A stretch of 64,000 nt of DNA from Clostridium sp. AT4 (GTDB taxonomy: Bacteria; Bacillota; Clostridia; Lachnospirales; Lachnospiraceae): assembly GCF_001517625.2 (NCBI RefSeq), contig NZ_LN999828.1, forward strand, positions 186,001 through 250,000, in the 5' to 3' direction. Under the pieces are notes generated by a model. It was not told the DNA's origin, searched no databases, and saw nothing but the letters and a program-made list of their open reading frames with translations. The translations under genes and the position numbers were made by a program. How positions within the stretch are numbered: the stretch's first letter is position 1; every line of letters starts with the position of its first letter. Shown here in pieces: positions 27,648 to 35,401 of the stretch.

Positions 27648-27676
27648 GTGACAGCCAGGAAGATAACTGATATAAT
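27648..27676 (+). promoter_or_regulatory. Predicted sigma-A promoter of glf
   Basis: GTGACA and a perfect TATAAT are separated by 17 bp, 54 bp upstream of the glf start codon. Confidence 0.7.
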
Positions 27677-27729
27677 GCGGGTATAGGATCAATGGTTCGA
27701 TCACGGATGGGAAAAGGAGCGGCAATCAT

Positions 27730-28827
27730 ATGAAAAAATACGATTATATTCTGGTAGGAAGCGGTCTTTATGCAGGCGTATTTGCCTGGTATGCAAAAAA
27801 ACAGGGGAAAACCTGTCTGGTTCTGGAAAAACGGGATCACATAGGGGGAAATATTTACTGCGAGGATGTGGAGGATATCCATGTACATAAGTATGGAGCC
27901 CACATTTTCCATACAAGCAATAAAAAGGTGTGGGAGTTTGTCAATTCCCTGGCAGAGTTTAACCGGTATACCAACAGTCCGGTGGCAAATTATAAGGGCG
28001 AGATGTATAATATGCCCTTTAATATGAACACCTTCAGCAAGATGTGGAACCTTTCCACTCCTGCCCAGGCGAAGGCGATCATTGAGGAACAGAAAAAAGA
28101 AATCCAGGGAGAGCCGAAGAACCTGGAGGAGCAGGCTATCAGTCTGGTAGGCCGGGAAATTTATGAAAAACTGGTAAAGGGCTATACGGAGAAGCAGTGG
28201 GGCAGAGACTGCAAGGAGCTTCCTTCCTTTATCATCCGCCGTCTGCCGGTGCGTTATACTTATGACAATAATTATTTCAACGATCTCTATCAGGGAATCC
28301 CCATCGGCGGCTACAATGTGATGATCTATAAGCTGTTCGAGGGATGCGAGATTGAAACCGGAGTGGACTATCTGGAAAACAGGGAGTATTACAACAGCCT
28401 GGGCGGCACGGTGGTTTATACGGGAACCATTGACGGCTTTTATGATTACTGCTTCGGACGGCTGGAATACAGGAGCCTGCGGTTTGAAACAGAGGTGCTG
28501 GAGGAAGAAAATCATCAGGGAGTGGCTGTGGTAAATTACACAGACAGGGAAACTCCTTATACCAGGATCATTGAGCACAAGCACTTTGAGTTCGGCACTC
28601 AGCCAAAGACTGTGATTACCAGAGAGTACCCCGTATCCTGGCAGGAGGGAATGGAACCCTACTATCCGGTGAATGATGAGAAAAACCAGGCATTATACCA
28701 GAAGTATGCAAAGCTGGCAGAGAAAGAGGAGAATGTAATCTTTGGAGGCCGTCTGGGCGAGTATAAGTATTACGATATGGATAAGGTGATCGAATCTGCC
28801 ATGAAGAAGGCGGAAGAGATATTTTAA
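27730..28827 (+). CDS. glf: UDP-galactopyranose mutase
   Basis: This 365-residue flavoenzyme converts UDP-galactopyranose to UDP-galactofuranose. The FAD loop YILVGSGLYAGVFA (about 6-19), the GGNIYCEDVEDIHVHKYGAH region (28-60) and the C-terminal FGGRLGEYKYYDMDKVIESA stretch (about 338-357) are family marks. Galactofuranose is common in surface polysaccharides, so this supplies a donor for one of the local GT2 enzymes; the GT2 at 31770-32726 has a GlfT-like acidic motif. The nudix gene follows after 17 bp. Confidence 0.96.
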   Translation: MKKYDYILVGSGLYAGVFAWYAKKQGKTCLVLEKRDHIGGNIYCEDVEDIHVHKYGAHIFHTSNKKVWEFVNSLAEFNRYTNSPVANYKGEMYNMPFNMNTFSKMWNLSTPAQAKAIIEEQKKEIQGEPKNLEEQAISLVGREIYEKLVKGYTEKQWGRDCKELPSFIIRRLPVRYTYDNNYFNDLYQGIPIGGYNVMIYKLFEGCEIETGVDYLENREYYNSLGGTVVYTGTIDGFYDYCFGRLEYRSLRFETEVLEEENHQGVAVVNYTDRETPYTRIIEHKHFEFGTQPKTVITREYPVSWQEGMEPYYPVNDEKNQALYQKYAKLAEKEENVIFGGRLGEYKYYDMDKVIESAMKKAEEIF

Positions 28828-28844
28828 AAGAGGGGGCAGACAGG

Positions 28845-29408
28845 ATGGATGAGTTAAGGCAGCTGGTAGAAGCGTATGTTCCGTATAATGAGCAGGAAGA
28901 AAGAGATCGGGAGCTGATATTAGAGCAGATTGATTCCGGACGGGATATATTGACGAGAAATAATAAAAATGCCCACATAACCGTTTCCGGCTGGGTGGTA
29001 AGCCCGGATCGTAAAAAGGTCCTGATGGCCTACCACAATATTTACCGCTCATGGGCCTGGCTGGGAGGCCATGCGGACGGAGATGAGGATGTAAGACGGG
29101 TTATCAAAAAGGAAATACAGGAGGAAAGTGGGCTTACAGAAGTGAAATTCCTTTCGGATGAGCTGTTTTCGCTGGAAATCCTCACCGTGGATGGCCACGA
29201 AAAAAGAGGTGAGTATGTATCCTCTCATCTGCATCTGAATGTGACCTTCCTCCTGGAGGGGGATACAGAGGCGCCTCTGGCTGTAAAACCTGATGAAAAC
29301 AGCCGTGTGGGCTGGATTCCGGCAGATGAGATAGAAAGCCGGTGCAGCGAACCGTGGTTTGCGGAGCGGATTTATTCTAAGTTGGGTGAGAAGGTGAAGA
29401 GGATTTGA
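28845..29408 (+). CDS. Nudix hydrolase
   Basis: This 187-residue protein has a Nudix box at about residues 73-95: the leading GGHADGDED and the core KEIQEESGL match G-x5-E-x7-REUxEExGU with Arg replaced by Lys. Enzymes of this class hydrolyse nucleoside diphosphates linked to other groups; the substrate here is not predictable. An AGAGGGGGCAGACAGG sequence precedes the ATG, and the next small gene follows directly after its stop. Confidence 0.9.
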   Translation: MDELRQLVEAYVPYNEQEERDRELILEQIDSGRDILTRNNKNAHITVSGWVVSPDRKKVLMAYHNIYRSWAWLGGHADGDEDVRRVIKKEIQEESGLTEVKFLSDELFSLEILTVDGHEKRGEYVSSHLHLNVTFLLEGDTEAPLAVKPDENSRVGWIPADEIESRCSEPWFAERIYSKLGEKVKRI

Positions 29409-29627
29409 ATGAGCGAACAGAAGGAGAAGATAGGTTTTACCGTTGCCTGTGTAAGTGAATTTGCCCAGCAGCATAATATCAGTTTACAAGAATCATTTCG
29501 CTATCTTTTTCAATTTAAGGGCATTGCTTTTATAAAAGAAAATTATGAAGTGGAGCATACGTTAGATTTTGGAACAATCGTGGAAGATCTGGAAATACTG
29601 TGCCGTAAAAACGGAGGTATACTGTGA
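29409..29627 (+). CDS. DUF3791 small protein
   Basis: This 72-residue protein fits the DUF3791 pattern: a short helical protein with SEFAQQHNISLQESFRYL and a C-terminal HTLDFGTIVEDLEIL. DUF3791 genes usually precede a DUF3990 gene in a conserved pair. Here no intact partner follows, only an 18-codon frame overlapping the stop. It begins immediately after the nudix stop and may be co-transcribed with it. Function is unknown. Confidence 0.75.
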   Translation: MSEQKEKIGFTVACVSEFAQQHNISLQESFRYLFQFKGIAFIKENYEVEHTLDFGTIVEDLEILCRKNGGIL

Positions 29628-29680
29628 AAGTGAATCGAAAAACAGGCAGACCATTTTTCGGGCGGATTTTCTATGTATAG
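29624..29680 (+). pseudogene. Possible remnant of a DUF3791 partner gene
   Basis: A GTG overlapping the DUF3791 stop (GTGA), with GGAGGT 7 bp upstream, opens an 18-codon frame ending in TAG. The start and coupling look real, but the product is far too short for the usual partner, and its sequence is not recognisable. It may be a truncated relic or just a chance frame. Confidence 0.25.
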
Positions 29681-29936
29681 AATGGGGGGCGGGAAATAGA
29701 TAGCCTAAAACAGGGGGGCATTGTGACTGGACAAGTCACAATGCCCCCCTGAAACTTTTCTCTTAAAAAGAGAAAAAGATGGCTAACGATAACCACCTTT
29801 CTCTCCGTTCCATGTTATAATGGAACTATGCTAAAGCAAAATTATTATAACGATTTTTGAAATTGGGAAACAAAAAATTAACTTTTGTTTCTTCAAATTG
29901 CATTTACCTGATGACGATTCTGTAAAGAGTTCTTTT
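29681..29936. other. Non-coding spacer with four inverted repeats
   Basis: Together with the remnant frame this makes a stretch of about 310 bp without an intact gene, between convergent units. It holds a perfect 18 bp stem (29711-29728 with 29734-29751), an A/T-rich hairpin (about 29755-29779), a perfect 7 bp stem (GTTCCAT at 29807, ATGGAAC at 29820) and a perfect 9 bp stem (GAAACAAAA at 29867, TTTTGTTTC at 29883). No coding frame was found. Confidence 0.7.
29711..29760. terminator. Perfect 18 bp stem terminator between convergent operons
   Basis: The arms at 29711-29728 and 29734-29751 are exactly complementary around a GGACA loop, and AAACTTTTCTCTT follows on the plus strand. It probably insulates the glf-nudix-DUF3791 unit from the opposing minus-strand genes. 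Confidence 0.8.
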
Positions 29937-31751
29937 TTACACCAAAACCGCTCTCAACGCATCCACCAGAACATCATCCTCTTCCTGGTTTCTCACTGCC
30001 AGCCGCAGGAACTGGCGGTTATCAGCAGAGAGCTTGGAGGACAGATCCTTTACCAGACAATGGTACTGATTTAACAGCCGTTCTGTGACCTGGCCGGCGC
30101 TGTGGCCGCCTGTAAGCTCGATCATCAGATAATCTGCCTGGGAGGGGATTACACGGATTCCGGGGATTTCGCCCAGGGCTTTCGCGAAGCGTTCCCGTTC
30201 TGCCTTTACCTTTACCAGAGCCGCGGCATAATCGTTTCTGTACTTTTCTTCAATCTGCATATAGAACTCCCCTAAGGAGTTGATATTCCAGATCGCTACC
30301 TCTTTTTTCAGCAGGCAGATGCGGGCTTTATTGCCGCTGGCAGCAATCCCTAAGCGCAGTCCGGGAATGCCGTAGGATTTGGAAATGCTCTTTATAACCG
30401 TAAGATGGGGATACTCATCTAAAAGCTCTTCCTGTAAAAGGGTGGCATTTTCCTCATCTGCAAAGTCAACAAAAGACTCATCTGCAATCATATGAATGTT
30501 TCGTTCGCCCGTCCATCGGATCAGCCGCAGCATATCCTCTCTGGGAATGTAGTTTCCGGAGGGATTGTCAGGATTGACCACGGTCAGACAGCTGATATCC
30601 TTATCCTCAAAAAAGTTTATCAGATCGTCAGCCGTATAGGAAAAGTTATCGTTATCCGGATAATATGGAACAACTTTGTCTGACTCATACCGGTTGGCAT
30701 ATTCTTCAAAGGTCGGACGGATCACGCCAAGTTTTCCAGTTGTATGACCGATGAGAGCCTTGATCAGTTCGGCGGCTCCATTTCCAACCAGAATCTGATC
30801 CTGGCGGAGAGAGAAGTTTCTGGCAGCCAGAAGGGAATTTACATACATTCCGGAAGGATACTGGCGGATCAGTACATCAAAATTGGATCGGATTTCATCC
30901 AGCATCTTTTTGGGCGGATAGTAGCTGTTTACCAGATAACAGAAATCCAGCATGCCGGGATAGCGCCAGTAGCCTCCGAACCGGCGGCTGATTAAGGCGG
31001 TGCGCTCTTTTTCAGGGGCAAACATGGATTCTGCAATATCCAGATCCTGAATATCGTCAATTTCGTACCATTTCTGGTCAGGGCTCAGACGTTTGGCCTT
31101 GATGCCGGGATCATCCAGAGCCACCAGCACCTTTAATACCTGCTCATAGTATTCGTTGTTTCCCAGAGCCTTTGTGTATGCTTCCAGGAAAGGAACGTAG
31201 TGGGTACGGGAAAATTCACGGCTGAATTTATAAAGATTTACCGTTTTATAATAATCCTCGATCTCTGAGAAACGGAACTGCTTTTTGGAGATCATATCTA
31301 CGATGTCATCCTGCTCAGACAGGCGCGCGCAGGTTCCGTCCATCCAGGATTCGTATTTTGCCACCAGAGCCAGACTGTCTCTGGAATCATTTACCAGACA
31401 GTCCAGGACAGAATCCTCAAAGATCACATCCGATTCCAGAAGAAGGGTATCCTCCTCCAGAAGATAGTCCTTTGCCAGAAACAGGGAATAGATATTGTTG
31501 GTCTTATTATAAATGGGGTTGTCTACAAAGACCACAGGAGTTTTGATATCAAGAGTGCGGATATGCTCCATGAGTTTCTGGCCTTCATATCCCACCACGA
31601 TCACGATCCGGGAAAGGGAGCAGCGCTCCAGCTGGCTTAAGGTGCGGTTGATCATGGGAACCCCGTTTACCTTTACCATGCATTTTGTGTTATTTTGTGT
31701 CAGCTGCTTCAGGCGTTTTCCCATACCTGCAGCAAGAATCATTGCCTGCAT
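29937..31751 (-). CDS. Nucleotidyltransferase / PLP-dependent aminotransferase-fold fusion
   Basis: This 604-residue protein joins two enzymes. Residues 1 to about 235 are a LicC-like nucleotidyltransferase (MILAAGMGKRLKQLT at 4-18; VEVNG-type segment VKVNGVPMINRTL). Residues about 245-604 are a class I/II PLP enzyme similar to HisC/CobD, with VNPDNPSGNY, an ADESFVDF segment and the PLP lysine K458 in SISKSYGIPGLRLG. Known fusions of similar layout make CDP-activated aminoethylphosphonate (PntC-type), and CobD-like enzymes can decarboxylate phospho-amino acids. The product here could be a CDP-amino alcohol or CDP-aminophosphonate; no PEP mutase gene is in the window. It follows the GT2 gene by 18 bp in a minus-strand operon, and a LicD gene lies nearby. 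Confidence 0.82.
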   Translation of the reverse strand: MQAMILAAGMGKRLKQLTQNNTKCMVKVNGVPMINRTLSQLERCSLSRIVIVVGYEGQKLMEHIRTLDIKTPVVFVDNPIYNKTNNIYSLFLAKDYLLEEDTLLLESDVIFEDSVLDCLVNDSRDSLALVAKYESWMDGTCARLSEQDDIVDMISKKQFRFSEIEDYYKTVNLYKFSREFSRTHYVPFLEAYTKALGNNEYYEQVLKVLVALDDPGIKAKRLSPDQKWYEIDDIQDLDIAESMFAPEKERTALISRRFGGYWRYPGMLDFCYLVNSYYPPKKMLDEIRSNFDVLIRQYPSGMYVNSLLAARNFSLRQDQILVGNGAAELIKALIGHTTGKLGVIRPTFEEYANRYESDKVVPYYPDNDNFSYTADDLINFFEDKDISCLTVVNPDNPSGNYIPREDMLRLIRWTGERNIHMIADESFVDFADEENATLLQEELLDEYPHLTVIKSISKSYGIPGLRLGIAASGNKARICLLKKEVAIWNINSLGEFYMQIEEKYRNDYAAALVKVKAERERFAKALGEIPGIRVIPSQADYLMIELTGGHSAGQVTERLLNQYHCLVKDLSSKLSADNRQFLRLAVRNQEEDDVLVDALRAVLV

Positions 31752-31769
31752 AGTGTTTGTTCTCCTTCG

Positions 31770-32726
31770 TTATATTCGTTTGCCGCTTCCGGGCAGATAG
31801 TCTTTACAGATCCCATTGGGCGTTTGGCGCAGGCCCTTTAATACCGCTTTATAGATTCCGGCCCGGTACCGCCGCATGGCAGGCTGATTTCCCAGAAGGG
31901 CCAAAAGGGAGTCCAGCACAATATGAGCCAGATGATTTAAAATAATATAGGCCATATAGAGGAAGGGATGCCGGGAATAGGTTTTCCCGATGTCAATGGC
32001 GTTGCGGAAGCCGTAGTAATTTTTCCAGCTGACCGTGGGAGCATCCCCAGGTGGAGCGGTACGGTGGTTTAAAACCGCGGTATTTACATTCAGGATCCGG
32101 GATCGGCTGTGAAAGCGCATGCAGTACTCCGTATCGTCAAACCAGATAAAATATTCCGTTTTTGGAAGGCCGATTTCCCGAACCAGAGAAGCCTTTACAA
32201 GGAGGCCGCAGAAGGTACTGATATCGTATTCAAAGGAAGGTGTTCCATAGGATGCTTCAGGAACCGGTTCATAGAACATAAACGTGGGGCATTTTAAAAA
32301 GCGCCGGTGGCTGGTATCAATGGCTCCCTTTGTGGTGACGGTGCCGGAGTAGGCCAAGTATTCGTGACTCAGGATGGCCTTTTTAAGCTCGGCTATATAG
32401 TCAGGTGCGATCATGGCGTCATCGTCAATAATTAAAATCCAGTCGCAGTCCGTGGCAGACAGACGTTTCATTCCATAAGCAAAGCCTCCTGCGCCTCCCA
32501 GATTTTCCTTAAGACGGCAGATATCAAAAAAAGGCCCGGTACAGGAGTCGGTTTCAGCCTGAAATGAGGCCGGCAGGTTTTTCAGCCAGTCTGCTGTCCC
32601 GTCACTGCTGTGGTTGTCTACAATACATATATTGGAAAATGGTTCGGTCTGGGACAGAACGCAGCTTACGCATTCCTTTAAGAGTGCAAGGCGGTTATAG
32701 GTTACAATGATAACTCCGAATTTCAA
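31770..32726 (-). CDS. GT2 glycosyltransferase, GlfT/rhamnosyltransferase-like
   Basis: This 318-residue GT-A transferase opens with KFGVIIVTYNR and carries a DxD-type ILIIDDDAMI motif (about 95-104) and a catalytic-base region YFIWFDDTEYCMRF. I chose the TTG at 32726 because AAGGAGG sits 7 bp upstream and because the consensus promoter at 32769-32797 covers the first ATG of the longer frame, which therefore cannot be the start. It is first in a two-gene minus operon. The WFDD-E pattern recalls galactofuranosyl- and rhamnosyltransferases, which matches the nearby glf and rfb genes. Confidence 0.85.
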   Translation of the reverse strand: MKFGVIIVTYNRLALLKECVSCVLSQTEPFSNICIVDNHSSDGTADWLKNLPASFQAETDSCTGPFFDICRLKENLGGAGGFAYGMKRLSATDCDWILIIDDDAMIAPDYIAELKKAILSHEYLAYSGTVTTKGAIDTSHRRFLKCPTFMFYEPVPEASYGTPSFEYDISTFCGLLVKASLVREIGLPKTEYFIWFDDTEYCMRFHSRSRILNVNTAVLNHRTAPPGDAPTVSWKNYYGFRNAIDIGKTYSRHPFLYMAYIILNHLAHIVLDSLLALLGNQPAMRRYRAGIYKAVLKGLRQTPNGICKDYLPGSGKRI

Positions 32727-32768
32727 GGGCTCCTCCTTCCATGATCTGCCGATCCGATTATGGTTCTG

Positions 32769-32797
32769 ATTATAAGTCATTTAAGGGGGTATGTCAA
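32769..32797 (-). promoter_or_regulatory. Perfect consensus sigma-A promoter, minus strand
   Basis: On the minus strand TTGACA and TATAAT are separated by exactly 17 bp, matching the consensus at all 12 positions. Transcription would start about 36 bp upstream of the TTG start of the GT2 gene. Strong constitutive expression is expected. Confidence 0.85.
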
Positions 32798-32867
32798 ACG
32801 GGATTGCAGTCGGCAGCTTCCGCAAGGGGTACAGCACACTGCAAAAGCGGATGAGCTCCAAATCGGA

Positions 32868-32896
32868 TTGCACCCTGCCTGCGAATATGCTACAAT
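32868..32896 (+). promoter_or_regulatory. Predicted sigma-A promoter for the flippase-licD unit
   Basis: TTGCAC and TACAAT are separated by exactly 17 bp, 41 bp upstream of the flippase ATG. It is divergent from the minus-strand consensus promoter 70 bp away. Confidence 0.7.
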
Positions 32897-32937
32897 TTCA
32901 GAAGGCAAATAAATGGAGAGATTGGAGCAGGATCCAT

Positions 32938-34422
32938 ATGAATAAAAACAAGTCCGGCAGGACACACAGGATGCCCAGTATCCGTAAAAATTATACCTAT
33001 AATCTGATTTATCAGGTTATGACGCTTTTGACCCCCTTTATTACCACTCCATACCTCTCAAGGGTTTTAGGGCCGGACGGAACGGGGATCCAGAGCTATA
33101 CCAATTCCGTGGTTCAGTATTTTGCCATTGCGGCGGCTCTTGGAACAGCCTCCTACGGGCAGAGGGAGATTGCCATGCACCGGGATGATAGGGAAGCGCT
33201 GAACCGTCTGTTCTGGGAGATTGAGCTTCTCTGCGCAGGGACGACGGCAGTCTGTCTGGTGTTCTGGCTGGGCGTGATCGGATGTTCAAAAGAGTATGCT
33301 CCCTATTACGCTGCATTGTCCATGACGCTGATTGCAGTGGCCTTTGATATTTCATGGTTTTTCGGAGGTCTGGAGGAATACGGGCTGATTGTTCTTCGGA
33401 ATATGGCTGTAAAATGTGTGGGCATTGTCCTTCTGTTCCTTTTTATCCGCACTAAAAATGATCTTCTCTTATATGTGGCTTTAACGGCAGCAACCGGACT
33501 TTTGGGAAATATTTCCATGTGGGGCTATTTAAAACCCTTTGTGGGAAAACCGGATATCCGCCAGCTTAAGCCTCTGCGCCATCTAAAGGAAACGCTGGTG
33601 TATTTTATCCCCACCATAGCCACCTCTGTCTATACGATCCTGGATAAAACCATGCTGGGATGGTTCACAGATGGGGACAAGTCCCAGAATGGCTACTACG
33701 AATACGCCACAGGGTTTGTGAATATGTCAAAGATTTTGATCATGTCCTTTAATGCGGTTATGTCTGCACGGATGTCCTATCTGTTTGGCGCAGGGAAACT
33801 GGATGAGGTGAGAGAGCGTCTTCGCGGTTCTCTGGATTTTGTGCTTCTTTTAGCCATTCCGATCACACTGGGACTTTCAGGGATTGCCGCAGGCTTTGTA
33901 CCCTGGTTTTTAGGTGATGATTACCTTCCGGTGATCCCTCTGATGTATGTCTGTGCGCCTCTGGTTTTAGTGGTGGGTCTAAGCGACTGTCTGGGAAGCC
34001 AGATTTTGACACCGGCAGGGTTAAGGGCTCAGAGCGGCCGTGCGATTGTAGGAGGGGCTGTGGTGAATTTTATCCTGAATTTGATCCTTATTCCTAAATT
34101 TCAGTCCTATGGAGCCGCTGCGGCTTCAGTGGCAGCGGAGTGCTTTATCACGCTTTTATATCTCCGGCTTGGCAGGGGATTTGTAAAACTGTCGCTTGTA
34201 TGGAAATACAGCTGGAGACGCCTGATTGCGGGCGTTTGCATGTTTATAAGCGTAGCTGTGCTGGGCCGTACACTTGTAAAGCTTTGGGGCTATAGTCCGG
34301 CAGTGACCTTCTTGCAGATTGGAGCCGGCGCCGTGGTGTATGGCATGATTCTCCTGGTGCTTAGAGATCCCTTTATATGGAAGCAGGTGGAGCGCATTAT
34401 AAAAAAACAGGAGTATGTTTAA
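32938..34422 (+). CDS. Polysaccharide flippase (MATE-like, Wzx/PST family)
   Basis: This 494-residue protein has about 12-14 membrane helices and the family opening NYTYNLIYQVMTLLTPFITTPYLSRVLG (split: NYTYNLIYQVMTLL and PFITTPYLSRVLGPDG). It should move undecaprenyl-linked oligosaccharide across the membrane. The ATG at 32938 has GGAGCAGG upstream, and the promoter at 32868-32896 excludes the longer frame from 32791. licD follows, starting 2 bp after its stop. Confidence 0.93.
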   Translation: MNKNKSGRTHRMPSIRKNYTYNLIYQVMTLLTPFITTPYLSRVLGPDGTGIQSYTNSVVQYFAIAAALGTASYGQREIAMHRDDREALNRLFWEIELLCAGTTAVCLVFWLGVIGCSKEYAPYYAALSMTLIAVAFDISWFFGGLEEYGLIVLRNMAVKCVGIVLLFLFIRTKNDLLLYVALTAATGLLGNISMWGYLKPFVGKPDIRQLKPLRHLKETLVYFIPTIATSVYTILDKTMLGWFTDGDKSQNGYYEYATGFVNMSKILIMSFNAVMSARMSYLFGAGKLDEVRERLRGSLDFVLLLAIPITLGLSGIAAGFVPWFLGDDYLPVIPLMYVCAPLVLVVGLSDCLGSQILTPAGLRAQSGRAIVGGAVVNFILNLILIPKFQSYGAAAASVAAECFITLLYLRLGRGFVKLSLVWKYSWRRLIAGVCMFISVAVLGRTLVKLWGYSPAVTFLQIGAGAVVYGMILLVLRDPFIWKQVERIIKKQEYV

Positions 34423-34423
34423 A

Positions 34424-35320
34424 ATGGAAACAGCAGAATTCTATAAAGAAGAAATCCGCTGCGGCTGGAGAGTGGATGAAAAGACAAAGAGGATCTGGGC
34501 TGTCCAGCTGGAAATGCTGGACGAGGTGGAGCGGATCTGCAAAAAATACGGTTTGAAATATTTTGCAGACAGCGGTACGCTTATCGGCGCGGTGCGCCAT
34601 CAGGGATATATTCCCTGGGATGATGATATTGATCTGGCAATGCTCCGGGAGGACTATGAAACATTTCTTAAGGTGGCTCCGGGAGAATTAAAGGAGCATC
34701 TGGTGCTACAGACGCCTTACAGGGAGAAAAATTATCTGCGGGCCCATGCCCAGCTGCGAAACAGCCGTACCACAGGCTGCAGCAGGGAGGACAGGAAAGC
34801 AGGATATAACTGTGGGATTTTCATTGATATTTTCCCCCTGGATGCCATGCCTGAAGGCCGTGTTCTCTCCAGGATCTGGGCTTTTTCCATCCAGACATTG
34901 TGGACGGTGCTTTACACCTGGTATCGGTTTGACTATTATGAAAATGCCACGGTATTTGGGAGGATTTTAAACAGGCTTGGAGCCTTCCTTTCGATTCCTA
35001 TGGAACGGGCTGTTTCCTTTTATGAAGCAGTCTGCAGGAGGTTTAATGGTACGAATGCCACAAGGGTCTGCGATACGGTATTTATCCGCCATCTGGAAAA
35101 AAATACCTGGAAGCGCCAGTGGTTTGATGAAATGGTGTATCTTCCCTTTGAAAACCGCCGGATTCCTGCCCCGGCAGGCTATGATGGACGGCTGAAACAG
35201 GAATATGGGGATTATATGAAGCCTGCGAAAGCCCCAACCATGCATGGAAGCCTGTTTCTGGATCCGGATGTTTCCTATGAGGAGTATCAAAAAAACAACT
35301 GGAGAGGTGCAGAAGAGTGA
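34424..35320 (+). CDS. licD: LicD-family phosphotransferase
   Basis: This 298-residue protein has the LicD hallmark FADSGTLIGAVRHQGYIPWD (about 44-63) followed by DDDIDLAM. LicD proteins attach phosphocholine or similar phospho-groups from CDP-donors to glycans. The ATG at 34424 has CAGGAG 10 bp upstream; an ATG at 34415 is too close to that site. It follows the flippase directly. The fusion enzyme 3 kb away on the minus strand could supply its CDP-donor. A terminator-like hairpin follows. Confidence 0.9.
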   Translation: METAEFYKEEIRCGWRVDEKTKRIWAVQLEMLDEVERICKKYGLKYFADSGTLIGAVRHQGYIPWDDDIDLAMLREDYETFLKVAPGELKEHLVLQTPYREKNYLRAHAQLRNSRTTGCSREDRKAGYNCGIFIDIFPLDAMPEGRVLSRIWAFSIQTLWTVLYTWYRFDYYENATVFGRILNRLGAFLSIPMERAVSFYEAVCRRFNGTNATRVCDTVFIRHLEKNTWKRQWFDEMVYLPFENRRIPAPAGYDGRLKQEYGDYMKPAKAPTMHGSLFLDPDVSYEEYQKNNWRGAEE

Positions 35321-35348
35321 AGCTGTCGTCTCATTGAAAATGGGCATA

Positions 35349-35398
35349 AAAATACCGGAGATCTGTCCTGCATCGGCGCGGACAGCCTCCGGTATTTT
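35349..35398. terminator. Bidirectional hairpin terminator between licD and the L,D-transpeptidase
   Basis: AAAATACCGGAG pairs perfectly with CTCCGGTATTTT, with an inner CTGTCC/GGACAG stem. A/T-rich ends flank both sides, as expected between convergent genes. Confidence 0.85.
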
Positions 35399-35401
35399 GT
35401 G

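Noticed and set aside
27586-28584. 332-codon open frame on the minus strand opposite glf
   Set aside because: It lies over the conserved UDP-galactopyranose mutase gene and shows no domain, signal or start signal.
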